From: Baylisascaris procyonis
Taxonomy: Eukaryota > Nematoda > Chromadorea > Rhabditida > Ascarididae
Length of the DNA stretch: 64,000 nucleotides
Reading direction: 5' to 3'
Assembly (NCBI GenBank): GCA_037389465.1
Contig: JAZARR010000074.1
Coordinates: 4,712,501 to 4,776,500, forward strand
Positions 39,107 to 51,490 of this stretch are shown piece after piece. The notes beneath the pieces were generated by a model, which was given only the letters and a program-made list of their open reading frames with translations, searched no databases and was not told the DNA's origin. Each line of letters opens with the position of its first letter. Position 1 is the stretch's first letter. A program made the position numbers and the translations under genes.

Positions 39107-40278
39107 ATGAAGAATAGGTAATCATGTCAAATGAGGCACTCGAAAGGTGATCCTCTGAAAACTTGTAACAATGATACGAGTGCGATTTAGATTCTGCTAT
39201 TCTAAAGACCGAATTTCTAACACGTCACCATTCATGAGAACGTTGATAAGGGTACGGAATGTTCGTAAGCAATGCCATTTGCAAGAATCTCCGCTATATC
39301 TCTTTAACAAGTCGATATCTGTAGCATTAGGTGGGAACTAGATGGAGAAGTTCTCCATGGTTGGCTAACATCATATTGCAAGAGCATGTCCATAATGCTC
39401 CAAACATTTGTGACGCGCGTTAATATGCATGCATGTATGTATATGTACGAGTATGCGAGTATGCGGAAATGAAATCATTCTGGCAGTGTTCCCTTAGTAG
39501 TGAGGAAGTGGTTGAAGAAAACGAGCAGATGCGCGCTCGACGTAACAGATTAGACAAAGCGTTGAAAATTTCTTCCTAACTAAATGAGGTTCAATATTAC
39601 AATCGGAGATTCAATCGAATCGTTAGCAAGAGTATGGCAAGCAATTCGACAACATTTCTTTCAACGTTATTTATGGCATTAGTGTTGTTTCGTTTTTGTA
39701 ATCTACGTGAGATAGTGGGATATAGAATTCAACTTTCGATTGAAATCATAGTGAGACGTGTGGAGAAGGTAAGGAATGGAGCACGAGGGGAGAGAGATTG
39801 GGGCAAATGGTGATACTGAAAGGTATTTATAAATTTTTGTCATGAAGAGTTGATGGAAGAATTTAAGAAAATTTTTGATCCATTGATCAAAAATTCATGA
39901 GTTAGGAGTCTGATCGCCGGGTTTTGATCTGATCAACCAATTGTTATGCATCAAAAATAAATTGGACCCGACGAAAATACTCTATGTTACAAGAGAGGTT
40001 CTTCTTTCCTTATTTGTTACAATTGCAGCATTGTATAAAGTTTTATTTTTGTTAGCTAGCATTCTTCGAGCAAGTAAGATGATTGAATGGCAAATGAAGA
40101 GGGCCACCTTAAAACGCCTAAGTTCGACGCTTAACAGAAATAATCCTTTAGATGTAGTTATTTCACTATGCAAATTTTTCTCTTCTCGCTAAACAGTAGT
40201 GAATCAGCCAATGTTAGCAACACTTTCTTCGCCAATGCATTCCTGCTTGGACCTGCGCTTTTATTATTTTTGTTTCAG
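39107..40278. other. Intergenic region upstream of the zinc-finger gene
   Basis: No coding exon is supported. An 83-codon + strand frame at 39941-40192 is AT-rich and lacks splice partners. This interval probably holds the promoter of the zinc-finger gene, but no specific element was recognised. Confidence 0.45.
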
Positions 40279-40279
40279 G
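40267..40279 (+). promoter_or_regulatory. Candidate spliced-leader (trans-splice) acceptor
   Basis: The sequence TTTTTGTTTCAG ends at 40278, 15 bases before the ATG of the zinc-finger gene. Nematode mRNAs commonly receive a spliced leader at such a site close to the start codon. A normal 5' UTR intron acceptor would look the same. Confidence 0.45.
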
Positions 40280-40293
40280 TGAGCGTTGATAAT

Positions 40294-43200
40294 ATGTCGA
40301 ACAGCGACACATCGATCGGGTCATCAAACGTGCTCAAGGTTTTTTTTCGTTGGTTATGATATTTTTGCATTTGAATACCATTTTACGGCTGCTTCCCTCT
40401 TTTCGTACCCCATTATAAAGCTTTTATCTATTGTATATTCTAAAAAGTCTCATAATATAACATTTGGGATGTGCCAAGGCAATGTGAGGCTTATTCCTCG
40501 TTTGTGCAAGCAGCATTGGGCTAGATGCCATTCTTCGAAATATTTTATTTCGGCAATTATTTAAAATGAAATAATTTCCAAATTTATTGAAGGAGAAATG
40601 AAGCATCATTGATCCTTCAGTTATTTAACGAAAGCGCCAATAAACCATTTCGAGAAATGCACGAGCTCTCGAAAATAAATTTTTATTGAAACAATTCGTT
40701 ACATCTCTAGATGATATAAAAAATGCATCGATGGATATATGTTCATATCTACAAGTTAATTCATTCGATTTCGAATGCGATGCCTCATTTTCTATTAGTA
40801 AAACTCTGTTGTATTATTCAGTTCACTGGCGAACGATTGCGTAAAAAGCGTTTGAGGGATATAACTATTGTGATGCATTTTCATAGTTTTGCTCCGCTTT
40901 TTTTCAATTATTCCCAGTGTTAGTATTGTTCTTGATATATATTTATGCTCACATGAATACATCAATTTATGTGTGGCGATTTGTGGGGTATTTACAACAC
41001 GCAAATTTCATCAATGATAGCGATGAACCCTTATGGGGGCAATCTCTGCTGTAAGATAATATCCCAAATACAATTACGATTCGTAGTCTTGAACATTCGA
41101 TCTGAACATTTTAAAAGTGCTCAGAAATTTGTGTATTTGGAGCGATCTAAACGCTCATACAGTCGGCAATTGAATACATTGCTTTAGGATTTTTTTTTTT
41201 TTTTGAGTTGATGTGTTGAAATGAATGAAGTAATTGTTTTGTGAGCTTCCACCGAATATTTTCGTTTTGTGTTTGCAGGAGGAAACGGAAATGAACGATG
41301 ATGAGCTGAACGTGTACAATATACATGATGTGAATAGTGCGCGTCTGTTATTACCTAAAACTGAATCAGTCACCGGTGGCCAATCTGTGATTGTTCATAG
41401 TGAATCACCGGAAAGCAGCAACGGCTCAAGCACTAACGGTTCTGGCAATACCCATTCACACGTTGAAAAACGGCATGTTTGTGAAATATGTGGCAAGGTT
41501 TGTATTACTTTAGCCATTTTATTCATTCGAATGATTGACTATTCGTAGTTTATTCTTGAACATTTTCAAGCTTATTCGATCTTTTGCAAAAACATTTTAG
41601 TTTCACAGTAACCCTCAAAGAACTGAGACAACTGTGAATACACCGTGACTCTCATTTGAGTGATTATCAGAGGTTTTTACTGATTCAATGACCCGTTTTA
41701 TGCGAAAATATTGCATCTAAATGATTTTAGATCACAAATTCATAGGAAGGAAAATCATGGTTGCTTTTATTCCACTAAAGCATTCACCTGATTTTGGCTG
41801 TTTGTCATCCCAATGTGCCAAATTTTTTTGCCAAAATGTTTTATCAGGAAACATCAGTTCTAACCTTTCCTTATCTGAACGTTCCATTTTTCATTCTTCT
41901 GGTACTTTATTGTAGGTGACGTCTGGCAAATCTTTGCATGAACAACACTTGATATGCCTCCAAAACTGAATTTTGGTTGGATGCCCATGCCATTTAAGAT
42001 TTTAGATTTTAAGAGTTGAAGTTTCCAAGACTGAAATTTCCGCAAGGTTTTATGAGCGAATAAGAGATGCATTTATTGAATTTAAAAAGATTGACCACTC
42101 AATAGGCGAATATTGGAGTAATTTCTAAATAGCTTTTCCGCTGATACGTTAGCTAATGGCTTATAACGGTTAATCACTTGTCTACTACTATTACGCTATT
42201 TTTATTTTTTTTAAGAAGTAGAAGTGGTGTTCCTCATGTAGCAATATGCTTGGCAACATTTTTTTTTTTATCTTTTCTAGCTCTTTTTCAGTTTTATTTG
42301 AATCAGCCTTTTAGCTTCGGTTTCATAGATCATCTAAGAGACAATGAAAATTCATAAAAAGAAATTTTATTTTTTTTTTTTTTGAAAAGTTGTTATTTTC
42401 TTTACTCTATCAAATCATTTATTTTCGTTAATGATGGCACTTTTATATGTCATTGCTGAAGAGTTGTTTGCATGGAAAATTTTCATAATTATTTTCAGGG
42501 TTTTCCATATTTATCAATTCTCGAATCACATAAACGATGTCATACGGGCGAAAAACCATTCAGTTGTCATTTTTGCGATAAAAAATTCGCTCAGAAGGCC
42601 ACTCTTCAAGTACATGAAAGAACGCATACTGGAGAAAGACCGTTGGTTTTTTTTTTTCTTCGTTAATTCTACATGTGATAAGCATCAGTGATAGAGTAAA
42701 TGTTTCGCGATATTATCAACAAAATTTTTAACGTCTATTTTAGTTTAAGCGAATGCAAAGAATGATACTAAATATCATTTTAGTGTCATTCATGCGCCTC
42801 TTTGATATAAACGAAGGAAACAACCTAAAAAAAATACGGATCACTATATTAGAAAATGCTTTTTTTTCAAAACATATAATTTTTTTCATTAAAATATGGA
42901 AGTTACTATATAAGTTTATCACAGACGTTATCAAATCTTTATGTTTACAACCAATTCCTAATGATGCGGGAATATTTCAGTGTCAATTTGAGCAAGGAAA
43001 TTCTTTCGTTCTTCAAGAAATAAAAACTTGTTTATGTTTTTCTCAGGCTTGCAGATTCATTTACGAAATATCTTTTACTATTTTTCACGCCTTCTTTTTG
43101 GGCGAAGTTAAATTCCATATAAAGGTGGTGGCGCGTTTTGTAGATTTTTTACATTTCTACGCAACAATTCAGGAGAGCAACGGAAATTGTTTACTTACAG

Positions 43201-46200
43201 CTCAAAGTAGATTTCATCATGCATCTTTGCCTCATTTCCTTAAAATCTCCCATAGTTGTTCGCATTTCCAGCAGTATCTCCGAGGCGAGAGTTTAGAAGA
43301 TGTGTGGAGTGACGAAGAGAGAATCCACCGGATATCGCACTTCTAAGATATAGAGTATTTTGCGAACTTGCGATACATAGTAATTTCGAGTTTATGATGT
43401 GAAATATGGCATTTGCAAAAGCGTTTCACTAGGTAAACATTATAATCGAGAGCAATGAACACTTCAAATTCATTGATCATTACTAAGAAATGTTCATTTT
43501 CGTCAAAACTTTCACGTGTTATAAATTGCATTTATGTGTGTTATAAATCACGCTCGTTAATGTGATTGGAGCATATATTTTGTTGTTTTCTTGCGCATTA
43601 ATATGCGCTCTTTTCGAGGCAGTTAACATCTTTAACTAACAAATAGTTTGTTATAAATAATTGAAGCAGAAATAATTGCATGCAACTATATTGTCTAAGA
43701 AACTACAAATTAATGGAGCAATGATGCAGAGAATTCAATTGATGAATGATCGTTGAACTTATTTATGCACAAACAGATAGCCGCAAACAAGTTGGAAGCA
43801 GAGCAAAAATTGCCGCAATGGGCATTTTTTTTTACGTTTGCATTTTTTGTTTATTTATTTGTTTTTTTTTCGATATATGCACTGATAGGAACTTATTGTG
43901 GTTAGTGTCGAATTGTATCTATGAATATCTATCTGCTCGTCTTCAAACTCGCATGTTTGTTTGTCTATTTGTCTTACGCACATGTGATGGTTGAATAGTC
44001 TCTATCAACCCTTCCTACCACATCGGCCACTCGTTTTGATTTCATCGAAAAATCAGCGCTAAGCTGTACTTAGAAAACAACAGAATGAATTTGCCTGCTC
44101 AAATTTATGGTCAGAACTTGAAAAAGTATTGTGACTTTAATTTTGCAAATGCGATTTTTGCATTAGATTTATTCGAACGTTAGCATCGCTAAAGTATGAA
44201 AGCATTTTCGGTTTATTTAATTTATTTAGTGATTGATTCAATTGATGGAATGAAGAAGCGCATATTGCGTTGTGTACGTTTTTTGGTTGAAGAATGCTGG
44301 TCGTTCCGAGGCTGGTTGTATGCTTGTTGCAAACTGAAAAGCAGCGCATCGCTTTGCGTTCATTCGTGCCCTTGAATCATGAGGCGATATGACTGTGGAT
44401 TCACTGCTTGATATGAATGAAGTGATTTTCGATAGTTTCATTTTCGAGGGTTTATTCCGTCGTTGTCTCTTTAGTTGAAGCGAGCCGTGCGAGGGCGATG
44501 TACATAAAACAGGAACCGTTCTTCTGCGAGCTACTGCCTCTTCAGTTATATTGCTTTTCGTGGACTGATCAGATAGGAAATCGCTTGTTTGAAGTTCATA
44601 ATTTACTCATTTTTCTTCTCCTTATTGGTGAAATCTTCATTCATCCTACCGAAAAATTTTTCTGCTTCATTTATATTTCAAATATATTTTTTGTAACTTT
44701 ATCGAAGTGAACATCTTTTTCATCGAATTGGAAATAATTAACGAAGGATGCTTCAAAAATTTGCAGATATAAATGCAAGTATTGTGAGAAGACTTTCGCA
44801 CAATATGGTACAAAGACGGTTCACGAAAAGAGCGCTCATCTTGGTACGTTCAAATTTAAGTTTTCATTAATTTTTCAAGTACTCATCGGATCTTCATGAA
44901 GAGAAGAGTTATGGGCTAAAGTTGGTATTCATTTTTTGACGGCTAAAAATATCTCCGAAAGCACTCCGAGATGCACGAGCTAAAGGGTTTCTCGATTGCC
45001 GATCCTATCTATATCTTTGTTCTTTAACAGCTTGATTTTTGTGACATTGAGTCTTTCAGGTGAAAGAAACTGCTTGTTTTCAACATGTCAAATCCATCAC
45101 TGAGGTTATTCCTAGTGGAATGTGATGTTGAAGCGAAATATTAAATGTTTTTGACCGAAAAAAATTCCAGAGCACACTAGCTCATTTTGCTACTCATACT
45201 TATATATGTGTAGTCTTAGCTGTAGCATCTTCTTTAAGTTATACTTATGTGAAAAAGAGAATCGGCTAATATTTGGAGTTAATACGGTATCTATTATACA
45301 AATATTACGATTTTAGAGCGCTATCTAAATGACGTAGAGCCAATCTGAGCAATCAAACCAATGTTTTAGTAATATAATTGGTGATGATTCATAATCATCC
45401 AAATGCGAATTTTTATTGAACATGATTTATGCTTTTGTTTTGCCAAATAACCGCAAATACTACAGGCATTCGGAACTATAAATGTCCAAAGTGCAGTAAA
45501 TGTTTATCATCTCCATCGGCACTCTATACGCATAAGAAGACACACGGTGAGAAGACATTCCAATGTGAATTCTGCCCGAAGACGTTCACATTGAAGAACT
45601 ATCTGAAGCTACACGTGAAACAAGTACATGAGCAAAATGAGCGAAAGCATATATGCCAATATTGTAAGAAAAGCTTTGCATATGCCGGCAGTTTGCAGGT
45701 AATGTTTTGTTTGTTTGTTTTTTTTTGTTTTTTTTTTTTTGAATTCTTTCGGAATGTTGATTCGATTCATAATGGATATTGCCAAATTTTGCACAATTTT
45801 TACTAATTTCCTTTCATTTTTTTTAATAGCACAGGCTAATTTTTGATCGCTACCAACAAGAATTTTATCAGTTGTTGCAAAATGTTTGAATTTTCATGAA
45901 ATGCTATGATTGCATACATACTCAAAAGTGGAAAATAAACATACTCGAGTAGTAAGGAAAGTATGAGAGGAATTAGGAGGCGTTTCTTCATAATAAGAGA
46001 GTCAGATTCCAAGAGACCATAGTAAATAAAATATAATGCAACGATTAAATAATGAAGTGGCATCGTTACGTTGGCATTTGAAATATTGAACTTATTCAGC
46101 TTAGGACCTACTAGCAAACTTAATCTTGGTCATTTTTTGCCATTAATAAGCAATGTTTTGTCCTATGGGGCCAAAATCTTGTGGCCGATACTGCGATGCA

Positions 46201-49200
46201 AATGTTCTGACGAAAATTTTCAAAGGAGAAAAATTTCTTGTAAAAGACAATTTTCTTCGTGTAAATTTTCAGGCTCTCGTATTTCAGGCTAAATTTCCAT
46301 GTATTTATCACTCCTGTTGACGTTCTTCTAAATCACATTAACTCATAGCTGTTTGAAGAGTTGCCTACCAAGAATTCTGCCGTCATTTAGTTGCGCCACT
46401 TATGCTATAAACGCATCTTTCATTTACCTCATTTTAATATTTTCTGGCCGCTTTCTGTGCTGATGAAGACCTACAGTTCAATGTATGCGTATTTTTGAAG
46501 TGATTTGAGATAAATACCAGTAACTCGTTTTTTAAAGACCAAATGACATCTTTTAGAACGTCATCGGATTTTTCATTGAGAAACGCATTTGGTGAGAAAA
46601 ACGCATAAGCTTGCGATCAGTAATAAGTGTAATTTATGTTCTTGTGGAGGAGAGATTCCTGTGAATTTCATCGCGACAATTCGTTTCATTATAAATCTCT
46701 TTCGCTAAAAAATTTTTGTGTTTTTTCGATCAGTCTTTATGTGTTCTGAAAGAAATGGCTTAGTGAAACGACGTTACTTTGCTATAGTCACTGCATTTTT
46801 TTTATACTCGAAAGCTTGTGACTGTTAAATCAATATTTTTCGGCCTCTTATTTATGGAAATTACAATAAAATCTTGTGATTTGATAACCGAGAGAACTGT
46901 ATGAAAGAAATGCTAGCCGTTGCATACTAATTTATTCTATGTAAATATTACTTTGTTAAATTAATTGAGATATAAAGTAATCATCATCTAAGCCACTGTG
47001 CTCGTCGTGAGATGAATTTAAACAAATATCGCTTGAATGGAAATGTATTGGTAAAGATTTCTTCTCAGAATTTTTTCTTGCGTATTAATAAATGCGTCAT
47101 ACTTCGCTTAATGGGAAGGTGCATAAAAGGTGCATAAAGTTGAACGTTATTATCCTATTTGGCGATGACTTTTACATGTATCATGAGGAAAGCATTTATG
47201 GCTTTACCAATTTTAAACCGCGTAGATTTATTCACCTGCTGAGTGAACAAGTACATGATACGATACTTTAGAGAGACGTTCTGAATGAATGAAAAGGAAA
47301 ACTGCGATCAAAAAACGAGAAGAAAAAAGTAAAGCTAACAATGAAATATCTCTTCAAATGAATTCATCGCATTTTGCTAATGAAAAAATTTTTTATTATA
47401 ATTGTGGTGTTACTCACCCGTCGTTCACAGGTTCACGTTCGTACACATACCGGTGAGCGGCCATATATGTGCAAATACTGTCCAAAGGCATTCGCAAGTC
47501 AGGGTAACCTGCAAAGTCATGAAAGAACGCACACAGGTGAACGGCCATATTCATGCACACATTGTGGGCGTTCTTTTATTCAAAAGTCACAACTTACCGC
47601 CCATGAAGCAACGCATCAATATCAACCTGCAGTAAGTGATTTTTCGTTTTCTCGTTAAAACTGTCGCCGATTGCTTTTAATTCAAAACGATGTTCTCTTC
47701 GATGATCGTCGACTGTACTCACGAATATCAAATCTCACCTACAATCGTTTTTTGAAGTTAATTTGCGTTTTTTTTTTTAATTTTTTATTTTTTTAAAGGT
47801 ATAGTAGATGGTCGAAGACATCGATATTATAGGCTTCAAATGAGCTCAGTGACTGAACAAATAATATTTTCATTGTTGATCCCGACCTATTTGCAGACCT
47901 CTCCTGATTCAGCATTGAAAAAACCTAATGATTATGTATGCAAATATTGTGGTAAACGCTATGCATACGCTTCATCGCTCTACGTTCATACTCGTCTACA
48001 TACCGGTGAACGACCTTTCAGGTTAACGCATATTATTTCTTTTATTTCTTTTGCTTTTATGATTTCCATATAGGAATGAGGATTTTCAAGTGTCACATAT
48101 TTGTGGGATTTAATTTTAGCTTAAGAATGCTCAGTGCACATGCAGAAGACAATTATAGCCGATTGCGTTCTTGCGTTGATCGAATCATTCTATTTCTGAG
48201 ATCAAAAAGTCCTTTATTATTTTATGAGACTGCAAGCAAAATGAAATATTTTACTTTAACGAGAAGTTGTTCTGTGGCATCTTCGAAGTGAATAATATTT
48301 TAATACGCAGTATATATGTGTGTATGAAACCTACTCTCTCAAGAAGTAAGAATCGTATTTTTTGAAATCTTCTCAATGATAGAATTTACCGAAATTTTAT
48401 AAGATTATTATTTTTTAATTAATAAATTTTGGGTTGATATATTCATCAGCCCTGAATTTTTGTCTCTATTTGGGAATTCGCCCTGTTCTAATAAACTAGT
48501 AAAATGATATGTTCAGATGTAGTTTCTGCGATAAGGCGTTCACAAATCAAGGCAATATGCAAGTTCATCAACGTGTTCATACTGGCGAAAAACCGTTCGT
48601 TTTTATTCTCTATCTACTTGTTGCACGCCTATTGTCCATTTATTTAGGCCCTGACATTTTATGCTTCACAGCAGAGCATTGGTTGTTGGCAACTTTGAGT
48701 GTAACGATTAGTGGATTTTTTTTCTTGTTCTTAAAGTTAGTGAAGAAATTTGAAGCAAAACCAATTTATTTTCGGCATATTTGGCTAAGGTGGAATGAAG
48801 TAGGTCAATTGTGGACGTGAAAACGGACTAATCATTTCTTTTTGAACGGGTTCGACTAGTTAGCGAACATTTTTGGATATTGTACTTTTCTAATATTTTA
48901 TACTGCTAATAGACAAAATTCTTGGATTTCTCTATGTTATTCGCGTTTGAATAGTAAAGGCAGTTTTAACCGCTGACGTTATAAAACGAGACTCTAGAAG
49001 CGACGATATCATTTAACAACTTAGATAATTTCTTCAAGACAATTAAAAATTTCTATAAAATATTCACATAGTGAAATTTATTGTACTGTTGAATATATTC
49101 GCTTATCAGAAACTTTCATTTCGTTTGCTTTTTTTTTCAAATGATACCAATTCGAATAAAATTGAATTTGCTAAACGCTTCAGATATAAATGCAACGCAT

Positions 49201-50411
49201 GCGAGAAAAGCTATGCTCAAAAAGTTGGATTGAAAATACATTTGGAACAGTGCCAACAGTATATGAATGGAAGAGGATTGAGTCCCGAAGAGGATACAGA
49301 GAAGCCGAATACTCTTGAGAATCTCATCCCACAACTTCTGAGTGAGTTTTTCTAACAATTTTGATGGAATTAATTTGCAGTTTACCACAATGAAGTCGAT
49401 TGCCATCTTTTCGAGAAAGTGGCATCATTAATGTAACGCTTTGTGATAATTGATTTCTGATAGAAATGAGAAAGATTGACATATTGACAACGATTTCTGG
49501 AAGTCGTTGGGAAAACTTTATTTCAGATATTAAGTTGCCTATACTTTGAACGCTAATGCGAGTATATTTCCACCTCAGAAGGTGCAATATTTCCAAAGAA
49601 TTTGATACTTCAAGTTTAATGAGTTTAATATTTGTTCCATCTAAGTTAAAGAGTTGAACGATCCAAAATTTGATGAGAATTTGATGGAGTTCACTTGATT
49701 TTTCAAATTTTCTTCCCAATTTGAAAAATCTGGGTTTCCATTATGAAAATTTGCAGAAAAATTCCTCCAACCTAATTGCAAATTATTGCAGGCTTGCAAG
49801 ATGGTGGAATACCTTTGACGTCCTTTCAATATCCTGGGCCTGTGCAAACTGCATTAGCTCCTGATCGTAACAGTCCGACTTCATTGGGTCTCAAACTACC
49901 AACTGTACCTGCCAACATACCCTATAGCCCATCAGGTTTCGCGAACAAAGGTTTCATTGAATATATTTCGGGCAGCGCAGAGTCAACGCCGTCACCACTA
50001 CTCGACACTAGCAACAACGCAGTGAGCCCACCGAAACCCGTGCCACAACTACCAGACATGAATCAGTCGGCCTTCCATGGAGTTACTCCGGATCCGTTCA
50101 AAAACGGAACCATGTCGGATTCGTTCGACCCGCAGCTGTTAACACTTAAACGACTTGTGGACGGAACATTCTGTTCACCGCTAATCTCCCCACAACTTCT
50201 GCTGCAAAATCAGCAGCTGCAGATGTTGTTGCAGTCATCTGATCAGTGGTATGGTCTTCTGACAGCACAACCATTACCACTCTTCCCACACGTTCTTCCT
50301 TCGCTCTCCAACCTTGCTTCTCTGCTGCCCAACATAGCATCACCACCGGCTGTTATCCAATCAGGATTCGTACCACCAACAATCAAAAACGAGCCCGCCA
50401 TGCTTGTGTAG
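40294..50411 (+). CDS. Eleven-finger C2H2 zinc-finger protein (632 aa, ten coding exons)
   Basis: Probable nuclear DNA-binding regulator. Exons: 40294-40338, 41279-41497, 42499-42641, 44767-44843, 45466-45698, 47431-47631, 47897-48021, 48517-48594, 49184-49341 and 49792-50411 (stop TAG). All nine junctions have GT-AG borders and keep the frame. The start is the ATG at 40294, just after a likely spliced-leader acceptor. Residues 1-80 are acidic and Ser/Asn-rich. Fingers lie at about 81-103, 109-131, 137-160, 166-188, 193-216, 223-245, 251-273, 279-301, 319-341, 347-369 and 375-397. Six linkers are canonical TGEKP/TGERP. The eleventh finger ends ...HLEQC, so it is C2HC-like. Residues 398-632 are rich in Pro, Ser and Leu and may be a regulatory tail. 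Family membership is certain; which named zinc-finger protein it is I cannot say. The introns reach 2.1 kb. Confidence 0.93.
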
Positions 50412-51266
50412 GTGTATTTTGTTCAGCATATATTTCCTAATTTGTCCACTGTCATTTGTTAATATTCGCGGCTCGATACTTGCAAATCATTGATACCTTT
50501 TATGGTAAAGGCTACTTTCATTTCAGTCTAAATGTTTATTTGGAACGTTTCAACAGTAAGAGCTGAATTAGACTTGTAGCGGGAAAAAGGCTCCAATCAT
50601 TTCGTTGGAGGTACTATAGGCAGAGGAAAAGGTGAACACGCAATTAAGAAAAGCACAGGAAAAGCTGTAGATATTTGAAAGGCAAGGTAATTGCTGATGT
50701 TGATTGAATTTTGAGGGAGATGTGCAGATGTGATCAAAAATTTTGATCGACAATTCGCATTGAGCATATTTGTCATAAGAAACCATCTGTGGCATTGAGA
50801 TGATCAAGAACTGATCTTATAGATAACCAGGAAATACAGAAATATTTTTGAAGAAAAATTTTGTAATAGAATATTTGCTGAGCCATGTGTTGTATTATGC
50901 GGCATCACCGCTTTAGAGTGCAATTTGCTTTTCTCTTTACTGCCCATCTTGTTGATATTGAACGCTTATTAACCTCATACTTGTAGCATTTGTTACTGTT
51001 TTGTGCATGTTATTTTAGTGTTAGGCAATTCTTATGATTGTTGAGATTCGAAAAAAAATGTGTTGTTCCTTTTTTCATAAGCAAATTTCTTTTTACGTGA
51101 AGAATTTCAAAAAATGTAACGAATGTTTCGATTAATGAGGGAATTTATTGTTGCGATATTTGTTAGCCAAGCATGCACTGTAGATTGAGATGCTTCACGT
51201 GTTCGCTGCTTTCCACTTTATGGCTCAAATGTCTGTGGTATATTTGGACTGAGTGAGTGAGGAAAT

Positions 51267-51315
51267 TTGGTCAAAGTGGTCCCAAACTGGTCAGAGTAAC
51301 CAAAAATTGGTCACC
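51267..51315 (+). repeat. Degenerate 20-base tandem repeat carrying GGTCA
   Basis: GGTCA begins at 51269, 51289 and 51309, exactly 20 bases apart, with a further GGTC at 51278. The first two 20-base units agree at about 13 of 20 positions. GGTCA resembles the core half-site of nuclear receptors, but no function is shown. Confidence 0.55.
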
Positions 51316-51342
51316 TCAGCAAAATGTTATGAGCATGCACAA

Positions 51343-51348
51343 AATAAA
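51343..51348 (+). terminator. Candidate poly(A) signal for the zinc-finger gene
   Basis: AATAAA about 930 bases after the zinc-finger stop codon. It is one of the nearest canonical hexamers downstream; another lies near 51541. The assignment is tentative. Confidence 0.3.
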
Positions 51349-51418
51349 AAGCTTCATCGAAGAACACGGGTCGTATCCTGACTAGGCTAACTTTTCATTA
51401 AGGAGAAGCTTGGTTTTG

Positions 51419-51490
51419 TGACGCAGAGGTAGCATGGCCAAAGGCATATCTAGAGAATACAGCTCTAACGTAAAGCACTCATTCAAGTCC
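51419..51490 (+). repeat. tRNA-like A box / B box pair, possible SINE relic or pseudo-tRNA
   Basis: TGACGCAGAGGTAGC (51419-51433) resembles the internal A box of RNA polymerase III genes. ATTCAAGTCC (51481-51490) resembles the B box. Their spacing is about 17 bases longer than in a standard tRNA. The D and T arms do not pair, so it is not a functional tRNA gene. Confidence 0.35.
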
